From NCBI GenBank assembly GCA_028278025.1, contig JANQFE010000003.1:1-44907 (forward strand): a stretch of 44,907 bases of DNA. Reading direction: 5' to 3'. Origin of the DNA: Thermodesulfobacteriota bacterium (GTDB lineage: Bacteria > Desulfobacterota > WTBG01 > CAIYCZ01 > CAIRTM01). Below, piece after piece: positions 34,179 through 42,258 of the stretch (position 1 is the first letter of the stretch; the number at the start of each line of letters is the position of its first letter). A model generated the notes under the pieces. It was not told the origin of the DNA. It did no database searches and worked only from the letters and a program-made list of their open reading frames with translations. The position numbers and the translations under genes are program-made.

Positions 34179-34883
34179 ATGTGTGTCGAAGAGATTAAGA
34201 AAAAACTGCGTGGACTTGCAAGCAAGGAAAAAGCAAAAGTCCTACAGAGATTTTTTAAGACCGGTCCGGGTGAGTACGGTGAGGGTGACATTTTTCTGGG
34301 TGTAAGGGTGCCGGAACTCAGAAAGCTGGTCAAAAAATTCCATAATTGTACTCTTAAAGAGGTCCGCATACTTCTCAGGTCCTCAATCCATGAAGAGCGT
34401 TTACTGGCATTGCTGATACTGGTGCATGCTTTTGCAAAAGGAGATGATGTCACCCGCAAGAAGATTTATGAACTGTATTTGAAACATACCAGGTTTATAA
34501 ACAACTGGGACCTTGTGGACACAACAGCCGAACATATTGTTGGTGCCTACCTCATGGATAAAGACAGACAGCCGCTTTACTGTTTGGCCCGCTCAAAAGA
34601 TTTATGGGAGCGGCGCATTGCCATCATAGCAACCTTTCATTTTATTAAAAAGGCAGAATTTATTGAGACACTGACAATTGCTAAAATGCTGCTGCACGAT
34701 GAAGAGGACTTGATCCATAAGGCTGTAGGATGGATGCTGCGAGAAATCGGCAAACGTGACCTGCCGTCAGAAGAGACGTTTTTGAAGATTTATTATGCAA
34801 CAATGCCCCGCACAATGCTGCGTTATGCAATCGAGCGTTTTCCCGAATCCAAAAGGCAACGCTATTTAAAAGGCACCATATAG
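34179..34883 (+). CDS. alkD: DNA alkylation repair protein AlkD
   Basis: A HEAT-like-repeat DNA glycosylase that removes bulky or positively charged alkylated bases (N3- and N7-alkylpurines). Family motifs in 234 residues are GEGDIFLGVRVPELRKLVK, HEERLLALLILVHAF, FINNWDLVDTTAEHIVGAYL (with the catalytic-cleft Trp and Asp), SKDLWERRIAIIATF (Arg of the cleft), HKAVGWMLREIGKRD and TMPRTMLRYAIERFPE. Length and motif order are normal. It follows the methyltransferase gene. Confidence 0.93.
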   Translation: MCVEEIKKKLRGLASKEKAKVLQRFFKTGPGEYGEGDIFLGVRVPELRKLVKKFHNCTLKEVRILLRSSIHEERLLALLILVHAFAKGDDVTRKKIYELYLKHTRFINNWDLVDTTAEHIVGAYLMDKDRQPLYCLARSKDLWERRIAIIATFHFIKKAEFIETLTIAKMLLHDEEDLIHKAVGWMLREIGKRDLPSEETFLKIYYATMPRTMLRYAIERFPESKRQRYLKGTI

Positions 34884-34986
34884 CACATTCCCGACTGAAT
34901 CCAACAGTTCAAAAAAAGTTACCTTTTATAATTAAAATCAAAAAACGATAAATAGAGAAAAATTTGCTATATAAATCAATTTTTTA

Positions 34987-35015
34987 TTGCATAATAATAT
35001 CTAAATTGATATAAT
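34987..35015 (+). promoter_or_regulatory. Near-consensus sigma-70 promoter
   Basis: TTGCAT (34987-34992), exactly 17 bases, and TATAAT (35010-35015), in a very AT-rich tract (34915-35030). It directs transcription toward the small membrane protein gene at 35128, leaving a ~105-base leader. Confidence 0.7.
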
Positions 35016-35127
35016 AGCACTACCTTTGAAAAAAGACTTGAAAAAGAAAGTAATCCAGCAACAACAGCACACTGCATATTAGGTAACGCAACAGGAACTA
35101 TACAGGAAGTGGAAAGGGGCCGGAATA

Positions 35128-35490
35128 GTGGAAAACCAAAACTCAAACTCTTTCAGTCAATACGCGCTACTTGGCAATAAAAAGAAGAATTTTCAATTAC
35201 TTAATAGCATTACCAAAGCCGTTATCGTGTTGAATCTGTTTGACAGCCTGCTAACGCTGCTGTGGGTAAGAATCGGAGTGGCAGAAGAGGCCAATATTTT
35301 GTTGAGGAGTCTGGTAAGCCAGAATGCTGTTCTTTTTATGTGCGTAAAGGTTGCTCTTGTCTCCCTGGGATCATCATTGCTGTGGAGATATCGCAGGCAT
35401 CTTCTGGCGGAACTTGGTATTTTTCTGGTATTTTTTGTCTATTCTGGTGTGCTTCTCTATCATATGCACTTCCTGCATCTTCTGGTCTAG
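35128..35490 (+). CDS. Small membrane protein, DUF5658-like
   Basis: 120 residues with three to four hydrophobic helices. LNLFDSLLTLLWVRIGVAEEANILLRSLV is followed by VLFMCVKVALVSLG and a last helix LGIFLVFFVYSGVLLYHMHF. The pattern (a D in the first helix, EAN in the loop, F..VK in the next helix) resembles DUF5658 proteins of unknown function. The start is GTG 35128 with a GGAAAGGGG tract upstream. The gene has its own strong promoter. Its TAG stop is inside the CTAG that begins element M4. Confidence 0.65.
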   Translation: MENQNSNSFSQYALLGNKKKNFQLLNSITKAVIVLNLFDSLLTLLWVRIGVAEEANILLRSLVSQNAVLFMCVKVALVSLGSSLLWRYRRHLLAELGIFLVFFVYSGVLLYHMHFLHLLV

Positions 35491-35677
35491 CACAGCGTCA
35501 CACTTTAATTTGTCAGTTGATCGGTGAAGGTCTTTGGTTTTGAGCAGCAAGGGCGGTGTGAGCAATTGCCTATACTATAAGACACAGTCGTTCCAGCGAG
35601 CACATAGCCCGCTGCAATCAACACCAAAGACCCTCGCTAAAGCATTACCCCCAAATTCAAAAGTGACTCTGTACTAG
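35487..35677 (-). mobile_element. MITE-like long-hairpin element M4 (subfamily A, inverted)
   Basis: 191 bp between CTAGCACAGCGTCACA (35487) and the complement of CTAGTACAGAGTCAC (ending 35677). Stem GAAGGTCTTTGGTTTTG (35526-35542) matches CAACACCAAAGACCCTC (35619-35635) at 15 of 17 positions. The content is the reverse complement of M1, including the internal GCGGGCTATGTGCTCGC hairpin. It separates the small membrane protein from the cyclase gene. Confidence 0.8.
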
Positions 35678-35699
35678 GTAAAAGTATAAAATACTATTA

Positions 35700-38426
35700 A
35701 TGTGCCTGGTCGGTGCCGCTATGGAGCATTATCACAAAGATACCAAAGCAAATAGTCATCACCATAACGTTTCTGCCCCAACTCACCACGAGGGGCCGGC
35801 ACGTCGGATTGCCCTGCTTTTCACTGATCTGAAAGGGTCCTCCGGTTTTTACAAAATGCATGGCAATGTGGCCGGCCGTAAAATGATCCAAAGACTCAAT
35901 GATATCCTTATCCCGATTGTGAAGACCTACAAAGGTATTGTCGTAAAAACAATCGGGGATTCAATCATGGCCTATTTTCACTCACCCAAAGAGGCCCTGT
36001 GGGCCTCGATTGCAATGCAGAAAAGATTACAATCATATAATAAAGATCACAAACCGGCAGATCGTCTCCTAATACGGGTGGGCATGAATTACGGCTATGG
36101 AATTGTGGAGGAAAAGGATGTTTTTGGTGATGTTGTCAATATCGCAGCCAAACTGCTCTCTTGTTGCGATGCTCAGCAAATAATTGTAACCGAATCATTT
36201 TATCAAGCCACCAAAAGCAGTGCAGAGATTATGTTTCGCCCTTTTAATATGCTGGGGAAAAGACAAAAGCTGGGCAACATCAAGTTGTACCAGGTTACGT
36301 GGAAAAAAATTGGCGAGCAAAAAGACTTCGAAAACATATATCTTCTGAGCCTGACCTTGGAAACAACCGCAACCGGGGAAAACACCTCCAAAGAAATCAA
36401 AAAACTTATCCCCGGCATCCGGCGCAGTGCATATAAAACGGTACAAGAGACTGCAACCGAAATTAATGCAATTTTTCACGACCCCACAACATGTCTGGCC
36501 ACTGCCGGGGAAACCCTTCAGACCTATCTGCAGGCTTCTTCCCATGATACTGAATTGCCCCATGTTTTGAAAATCGGTATCCACGCAGTTAGCAAAACCG
36601 CTTTGGGGGACGGTAAGCTTTTAGACCTGTTCGCTGAACCTTTAAAAGCCTGCCGGAGAGCACAACCGTATGAAATTGTATTAACCTCACAACTCTATAA
36701 TGATCTGCCAAGCGATTTTCAGCAAACATGTGTGCCCCTGAAAAGCAGATCCCCTGGCCAAACTGCGCTTTACCTCTATAACTGGGAAAAACTTAAAAAG
36801 CAGCGGCCCATATTTACTGCTATTATACCTGATGAAGGCCTGCCTGCAGATAGTACCCCCTGTTTTTATTGCGGAACCACCAAACATACCACCAACAGTT
36901 GCCCTTCAAAATTTATCCGCAAAACGAAAAGTTTTCTTGACAAGCTCGGCTACCTGCCTTTGCACGAAATACGTCACATGTATTATGAAAATTTTGCAGA
37001 TATCGTAAAACCGATTACGCGTGACTCAGGGGCAGCGCGTTTTGAGCTTCTTTTAAAAGAAAACCGAAATGATCCTTTTTCCGTTGCCTTCTTCGCGTTT
37101 TATGAAATTACGGCTTTTTTTCAGCTGCGTTCACTGCAACAACTCTATGCAGGCACAGCCGCAAACACCGGTTCCGTAAACGCTAAAACAGGCTCTCTGC
37201 TCATGGGGGCAGACTGTCTGAGGGTATCACGGTTTGAGGATGCAAGTTTCTGGTTTGAAAAAGCACGTGTAGAACAGATAAATGATTTCCGCCCTCACAT
37301 TGCTCTGGGAATATTATCAATAGAAAATTCGAGGCCCGAGCAAGCGCTTACTCACTTTAACAAGGCCCTCTCATTCAACATTACTACTATCCAAAAATCC
37401 TACCTTCATCTGTTGATTGCCAGAGTATATGAGGGTGCGGGAGCCTTGCAGCACGCCCAGGACGAAGCCGAATGGGCTTTGCAAATGTGGCCGGATTGGA
37501 ACGAAGCTAAATACTATCTTGCTGTTTTACTTGTTAAGATGGGCAAAACCAAAGAGGGTATCGAGATTTTTAAAAAACTCATGCAGCAATCACCTCGCTA
37601 TTATCTTATGGTCTCTCTAAACCCGGAACTGCATAGTGCCAAGGGAGCCATTAGTGCCTTTCTCAACCGGGAACTCATCAGCATACGCGCTCATAGTCAA
37701 AAAAGCTTTGAGAATATCCGTAAAACTATCGAGAATTACAGGGATTGGTTCCAAAAAAATGATGAAAATTATACAAAAGCGTACGAGCTTTACCGGAAAG
37801 CTTCTGCAATACTTCAGGAGGAAAGCATCTCGGGGCTTACAGATATTCCCGGTTTTGAATTAAGCATATATCAGGCTCTCAGGCAGGCGCTGGATCGCTT
37901 CAAGCGTGATATGCACAGCAAAATAGCTCTGCTCAAAAAACATCTGGATAGAAATACCAAATACCTTGACAGCTTTCCATACAGAAATTTATTATCCTCA
38001 AAAGACTTCCGGCTGAATGAAGATTTCAAAAAACTGTTTGAACAGATAACAGAACTCTATGAACTGCAGTCTCCCCAGAGCTTGCAGGGGGCTCACAGGA
38101 TGATAAACAATCTTACAAAAAAAACAGGGCCGCTTACTGTTAATCAAAAACGTCTTGAGCTGTTAAAAAAATCGTATTTTACGATGGAATGTTCACTGAA
38201 AGTAATAGTAGTGTTTGCTGCCACTGCACTTACAACTATTATTTTGTTTACTTTTGTTTTATTACTGTACCAGGGATATGAATATTCTCCGGCATCTATT
38301 ACCGCAACACGGTTCGTGAATTTTTTAAAATTCGGGTCTTATGCCAGTCTGTTTGCCGGCATATTCGCCTGCGCTGTATGGTTAAAAAGAAATTTTATCA
38401 AACTGCAGAGAAAAATTGAATCCTAA
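35700..38426 (+). CDS. Tandem class III cyclase-like protein with CCHC zinc knuckle, TPRs and two C-terminal TM helices
   Basis: 908 residues. Domain 1 (~35-200) is a class III nucleotidyl cyclase: LLFTDLKGSSGF (metal Asp43), GIVVKTIGDSIMAYF (Lys83 of the ATP-type site, Asp87) and VFGDVVNIAAKL (Asn147). The usual transition-state Arg of NxxxR is Lys151. Domain 2 (~205-365) looks like a decayed second copy (EINAIFHDPTTCLATAGETL; LKIGIHAVSKTALGDG; EIVLTSQLYNDLP) without metal ligands. Next is CFYCGTTKHTTNSC (C388, C391, H396, C401), an exact CX2CX4HX4C zinc knuckle. TPR-like repeats (~500-620), a helical region and two TM helices near the C-terminus follow. A regulatory membrane protein is likely; activity and product are not proven. 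ATG 35721 is an alternative start. pilD begins seven bases after its stop. Confidence 0.8.
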   Translation: MCLVGAAMEHYHKDTKANSHHHNVSAPTHHEGPARRIALLFTDLKGSSGFYKMHGNVAGRKMIQRLNDILIPIVKTYKGIVVKTIGDSIMAYFHSPKEALWASIAMQKRLQSYNKDHKPADRLLIRVGMNYGYGIVEEKDVFGDVVNIAAKLLSCCDAQQIIVTESFYQATKSSAEIMFRPFNMLGKRQKLGNIKLYQVTWKKIGEQKDFENIYLLSLTLETTATGENTSKEIKKLIPGIRRSAYKTVQETATEINAIFHDPTTCLATAGETLQTYLQASSHDTELPHVLKIGIHAVSKTALGDGKLLDLFAEPLKACRRAQPYEIVLTSQLYNDLPSDFQQTCVPLKSRSPGQTALYLYNWEKLKKQRPIFTAIIPDEGLPADSTPCFYCGTTKHTTNSCPSKFIRKTKSFLDKLGYLPLHEIRHMYYENFADIVKPITRDSGAARFELLLKENRNDPFSVAFFAFYEITAFFQLRSLQQLYAGTAANTGSVNAKTGSLLMGADCLRVSRFEDASFWFEKARVEQINDFRPHIALGILSIENSRPEQALTHFNKALSFNITTIQKSYLHLLIARVYEGAGALQHAQDEAEWALQMWPDWNEAKYYLAVLLVKMGKTKEGIEIFKKLMQQSPRYYLMVSLNPELHSAKGAISAFLNRELISIRAHSQKSFENIRKTIENYRDWFQKNDENYTKAYELYRKASAILQEESISGLTDIPGFELSIYQALRQALDRFKRDMHSKIALLKKHLDRNTKYLDSFPYRNLLSSKDFRLNEDFKKLFEQITELYELQSPQSLQGAHRMINNLTKKTGPLTVNQKRLELLKKSYFTMECSLKVIVVFAATALTTIILFTFVLLLYQGYEYSPASITATRFVNFLKFGSYASLFAGIFACAVWLKRNFIKLQRKIES

Positions 38427-38432
38427 TTAATT

Positions 38433-39206
38433 ATGTCGGAATGGTTTATAATAAGTACTCTATTTGTACTGGGCAGTGTCATCGGCAGCTTTCTGAATGT
38501 CTGTATTGTGCGAATTCCCCACAATATGTCCATCGTATATCCCCCTTCTCATTGCCCAAAATGCAAAAAACCGATTCCATTTTATTATAATATACCCATC
38601 CTGAGCTACCTAATGCTTGGAGGAAAATGCAGGTACTGCCGGGCACCCATACCACTGCAGTATTTCATCGTCGAGTTGCTGACCCCGGTACTGCTGCTTG
38701 TGCTCTTTATTCACTTTGGACTTTCATGGTCCTTCATTGTTTCCGCCTTTTTTATCTCAGCGCTTATTGTAATTACCTTTATCGACCTTGAACTTCACAT
38801 TATCCCCGATGTCATCAGCCTGCCCGGTATTCCGGTATGTTTTGTATGTTCCTTCATAGTGCCCTGGACGAATCCGGTACAGTCTTTGATCGGCATACTT
38901 GTCGGCGGTGGTATTCTGTATGTTTTTGCTGCCGGGTATCACCTGCTTACCAAAAAAGAAGGTATGGGCGGCGGGGATATAAAACTGCTTGCCATGATTG
39001 GTGCCTTTTTAGGCTGGCAGGGTGCCCTGCTAACATTGATACTGGCAGCGTGTACAGGCAGCCTAATAGGGATACTCCTGATCATCGCAAAAGGCAAAGA
39101 CTTTAAATATGCTATCCCGTTCGGTCCGTTCCTTGCTGCAGGTGCTTGGGCAGCATTGCTCTTCGGCGATGAGCTTATTCACTTCTATCTATCGGTAGGA
39201 AGATAA
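38433..39206 (+). CDS. pilD: Type IV prepilin peptidase/N-methyltransferase
   Basis: Cleaves the leader of type IV pilins and pseudopilins and methylates the new N-terminus. The first cytoplasmic loop has two zinc-type cysteine pairs, CPKC (41-44) and CRYC (66-69), found in the bifunctional form. The aspartyl protease residues are in TFIDLELHIIPD (D118) and GMGGGDIKLLA. There are about seven to eight TM helices in 257 residues, normal for the family. It is seven bases behind the cyclase-TPR gene and 24 bases ahead of a histidine kinase, so it is probably co-transcribed. No pilin gene is in the window. Confidence 0.94.
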   Translation: MSEWFIISTLFVLGSVIGSFLNVCIVRIPHNMSIVYPPSHCPKCKKPIPFYYNIPILSYLMLGGKCRYCRAPIPLQYFIVELLTPVLLLVLFIHFGLSWSFIVSAFFISALIVITFIDLELHIIPDVISLPGIPVCFVCSFIVPWTNPVQSLIGILVGGGILYVFAAGYHLLTKKEGMGGGDIKLLAMIGAFLGWQGALLTLILAACTGSLIGILLIIAKGKDFKYAIPFGPFLAAGAWAALLFGDELIHFYLSVGR

Positions 39207-39230
39207 TTATTTTCACAGGCTGCAATTACC

Positions 39231-40745
39231 ATGTTTCTCAGCATCCGAACAACCATTTTCTGGAACTTGTTTTTGCTCATGACTCTGGCAATAATCCTTA
39301 TTGGTCTTGTTGTGATACGTGTTACCGAACGGCAAATTTCCGAACAATATTCTTCATCCGCTCAAATGATTTTCACAACCCTTCAGTCGCATATGTCGCT
39401 TATACTCCAGAGGAACCCCGAGTTTATGTACAATCCATCCGGTGAATCGGACCTGCAGAAACTGTGTCGTCTATTCATAAACAAGGGAATTTGCCGGCAC
39501 ATCCTGCTGGTGAATAATAAAGATAAAGTTATTGCCCACACAGATAAAACCAGGGTGGGCGAACTTGAAATCGACCGGGATATTGCCCGGGCAATGAGCC
39601 TTAAAATACTCTACAAAAAAATCTCCAGGCGCTCCTCCCTTGCAACCCCTCAACTGGTTATTGCCGGACCGGTTACTATCAACGGGCGCCAGACGGCCAT
39701 GCTCAAAACCGTTTTTTCCCTGCAGGACGCCCAAGAGGGTATCAAAAGCACATCTAAACTGATACTGCTCTATATTATTTTTGATGCAATCATACTGATT
39801 GCTTTCGGTACATTTCTGCTTTCGCGCTACCTGGCAAAACCTATTAAGAAATTAATAAAACTCACCGAAAATATTGCCGAGGGGCAACTTGATGGAACAC
39901 CTTTGTTTTTATCTGAAAAAAACGAGATAGGCAAACTTTCATCTGCACTTAAAAATATGTCTGAAAAGCTTAAGGAAGAAAGGACAAAAATACAAGAGCA
40001 GTTTCACGCCCTGGAAGAAAAAAATCGTCAGCTTCAGCAGGCTCATCAGGAAATTATCCAGTCAGAAAAGCTCGCATCTGTAGGCCGCCTGGCAACAGGC
40101 ATTGCTCATGAGATAGGTAATCCGATCGGTATAATCCTGGGGTATGTCCATATGCTTCGGCAAAAAAATATTGAAGACCTGGAATGCCGGGATTATATTA
40201 AAAGAATTGATACGGAGACTGATAGAGTCAACACGATTATCCGTGATCTGCTTGACTATGCCCAGCCCTCCACACAGGAAATTCAGATGATTAATGTAAA
40301 CACCGTTATTAAAGACACCTATGCGCTGGTCTCCTATCAAAAAGAATTCAATACTATCGAACCCGTATTCAGCCTTGCCGATGAACTGCCGGTCCTATAT
40401 GCCAATGAAAAGCTTATTCGGCAGCTCATAGTCAACCTGACCCTCAACGCTAAGGATGCCATGCCGGACGGCGGCACGCTGACATTCACCACCTGCCGCT
40501 CCGGGGAAGGCCCGCAGGACAAAATCCTGTTTACCATTTCCGATACCGGAGAAGGAATATCACCGGAGAATCTGGGAAAAATTTTTGACCCCTTTTTTAC
40601 TACAAAAGAGCAAGGTAAGGGAACGGGCCTGGGGCTCGCAAATGTGCATAGGATCGTTGAGCTCTGCAGCGGCACCATCAGTGTCGCCAGCACACCGGGA
40701 CAGGGCACAACTTTTTCGATCACATTTCCCGCTGCCCCGTCGTAA
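39231..40745 (+). CDS. Membrane sensor histidine kinase (NtrB/AtoS/ZraS-like)
   Basis: 504 residues. TM1 is at 8-28, followed by an extracytoplasmic Cache-like sensor domain (~30-170, containing GICRHILLVNNKDKVIAHTD), TM2 (~176-200), a HAMP domain (YLAKPIKKLIKLTENIAEGQ), a coiled-coil linker and a HisKA domain with H293 in GIAHEIGNPIGI. The ATPase domain carries the N box LTLNAKDAM, G1 SDTGEGIS, F box FDPFFTTK and G2 GKGTGLGLANV. It is followed 38 bases later by its likely partner, a sigma-54 response regulator. The HEIGNPIG H-box is typical of kinases that pair with NtrC-type regulators. The signal is unknown. Confidence 0.93.
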   Translation: MFLSIRTTIFWNLFLLMTLAIILIGLVVIRVTERQISEQYSSSAQMIFTTLQSHMSLILQRNPEFMYNPSGESDLQKLCRLFINKGICRHILLVNNKDKVIAHTDKTRVGELEIDRDIARAMSLKILYKKISRRSSLATPQLVIAGPVTINGRQTAMLKTVFSLQDAQEGIKSTSKLILLYIIFDAIILIAFGTFLLSRYLAKPIKKLIKLTENIAEGQLDGTPLFLSEKNEIGKLSSALKNMSEKLKEERTKIQEQFHALEEKNRQLQQAHQEIIQSEKLASVGRLATGIAHEIGNPIGIILGYVHMLRQKNIEDLECRDYIKRIDTETDRVNTIIRDLLDYAQPSTQEIQMINVNTVIKDTYALVSYQKEFNTIEPVFSLADELPVLYANEKLIRQLIVNLTLNAKDAMPDGGTLTFTTCRSGEGPQDKILFTISDTGEGISPENLGKIFDPFFTTKEQGKGTGLGLANVHRIVELCSGTISVASTPGQGTTFSITFPAAPS

Positions 40746-40783
40746 CAATAAGCAACAGGGCTGTGCAACAGTTGTAGAAGACC

Positions 40784-42151
40784 ATGGCACAAAAAAAAAG
40801 ACTGCTCATAATTGATGATGAAGAGAATATGCGGCATTTCCTGAAAACCCTTCTGGAAAAAGAGGGGTATAGTGCCTCTGTCGCTTCAGATGGTCTGGAT
40901 GGATTGGACCAGATCGAACAGCAGGATTTTGATATCATTCTGTGTGATCTGCGCATGCCCCGGATGGACGGCATTGGTTTTCTTACAGAAGTAGCAAAGC
41001 GTAATATCACCTCTACTATACTGACCATGTCGGCCTATGGTACCATTGATCTGGCACTAAAAACCCTGCAAATGGGCGCCTATGATTACGTCTCCAAGCC
41101 ATTCAAGCCGACAGAAATTATTCTTGCACTAAAAAAGGCCGAAGAGCGCGAGCGTCTCAAAAAAGAGAATGTCCTGCTTCGCCGGGAGGTTCAAACTAAA
41201 TATAGCTTCAATAATTTGATCGGGAAAAGCCCCCAATTCCTGACGATTATTGATCTTATTAAAAAAGTCTCCACTTCTAAAAGTGCGGTTTTGATCACCG
41301 GTGAAAGCGGAACCGGCAAGGAAGTGGTCGCCCATGCCATTCATTATAACAGTCCCCGTAAAAACAAAACATTTCTTGCCATTAATTGTGGCGCTATTCC
41401 GGATACCCTGCTGGAAAGTGAGCTTTTTGGTCATAAAAAGGGTTCTTTTACCGGTGCGACTCAGGACAGAAAAGGCTTTTTTGAAGAGGCGGATGAAGGC
41501 ACGCTTTTTCTCGATGAAATTGGAGAAATCCCGACACACCTCCAGGTAAAACTTCTGCGGGTGCTGCAGGAGGGCGAGACCAGGAGGATAGGTGAAGAAC
41601 GCTCAACATCGGTTGATGTACGCATCATTGCGGCAACCTCAAAAAATATCCCACAAGAGGTTACAAAAGGAACTTTTCGTGAAGACCTCTATTACCGGCT
41701 CAATGTCCTGCCCGTTCATATCCCGCCGCTTCGAGAGCGCCGCGAAGACATTACCCTGCTGGTGGACCATTTTATACAAAAACAGACCGAGCACCATAAA
41801 ATTAAGGTACAGGGCATCACCCCGGCAGCACGCAAAATACTGCTAACGTATAACTGGCCGGGAAATGTACGTGAGCTGGAAAACATTATTGAACGCTGTA
41901 TTGTATTAGCAGATACAGAAGTTATAGATGTTGATGTTATTCCGGAAGACCTCAAAAAAAGCCCCGAAGAGGATATTGGTCACATACCTGATGATATCTA
42001 CTCCATAAAAAAGTTCAGTCGCGTCATGGAGGAGAAATTAATCCGTAAAGCACTTCAGAAAACCCACGGAAACAAGAGTCGGGCTGCAAAACTCCTTGAA
42101 ATAAGCTACCCTGCCCTATTGAGCAAAATAGCTGAATACGCCATTGAGTAG
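40784..42151 (+). CDS. Sigma-54-dependent response regulator (NtrC family)
   Basis: 455 residues. The receiver domain (~5-120) has the acidic pair LIIDDEENMR, phospho-acceptor Asp55 in ILCDLRMPRMDG and Lys in SKPFKP. The AAA+ domain (~140-380) has Walker A GESGTGKE, the GAFTGA sigma-54 contact loop as GSFTGAT in HKKGSFTGATQDRKG, Walker B TLFLDEIGE and the sensor II region NWPGNVRELENIIERC. The Fis-type HTH is at the C-terminus (THGNKSRAAKLLEISYPALL). It would activate RpoN promoters after phosphorylation by the upstream kinase. Linkage to pilD suggests, but does not prove, pilus or secretion targets (PilS/PilR-like). Confidence 0.95.
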   Translation: MAQKKRLLIIDDEENMRHFLKTLLEKEGYSASVASDGLDGLDQIEQQDFDIILCDLRMPRMDGIGFLTEVAKRNITSTILTMSAYGTIDLALKTLQMGAYDYVSKPFKPTEIILALKKAEERERLKKENVLLRREVQTKYSFNNLIGKSPQFLTIIDLIKKVSTSKSAVLITGESGTGKEVVAHAIHYNSPRKNKTFLAINCGAIPDTLLESELFGHKKGSFTGATQDRKGFFEEADEGTLFLDEIGEIPTHLQVKLLRVLQEGETRRIGEERSTSVDVRIIAATSKNIPQEVTKGTFREDLYYRLNVLPVHIPPLRERREDITLLVDHFIQKQTEHHKIKVQGITPAARKILLTYNWPGNVRELENIIERCIVLADTEVIDVDVIPEDLKKSPEEDIGHIPDDIYSIKKFSRVMEEKLIRKALQKTHGNKSRAAKLLEISYPALLSKIAEYAIE

Positions 42152-42155
42152 CCTT

Positions 42156-42221
42156 GGGGTCAGGTTAAGCTTTTAAACTTTTTATCAGGATTGCAATAGA
42201 TTAAAACCTTAGCCTGACCCC
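42156..42221. repeat. REP-like palindrome between convergent genes
   Basis: A 21-base inverted repeat, 19 matching: GGGGTCAGGTTAAGCTTTTA starting 42156 and its partner ending CCTGACCCC at 42221, with a 24-base loop. It starts five bases after the response-regulator stop. The first nine bases equal the RAYT element ends at 13.07 and 14.09 kb, so it is a good candidate for a REP sequence mobilised by that transposase. It may also serve as a bidirectional terminator. Confidence 0.6.
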
Positions 42222-42258
42222 CGTAATGACAAGTTCCCAAGCAGGAGCACGGGGAGTT

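Noticed and set aside
42180..42258. attC site for the Thr-linker gene, making it a third cassette
   Set aside because: No GTTRRRY/RYYYAAC pair or bulged stem is present after its stop, and the gene has its own promoter.
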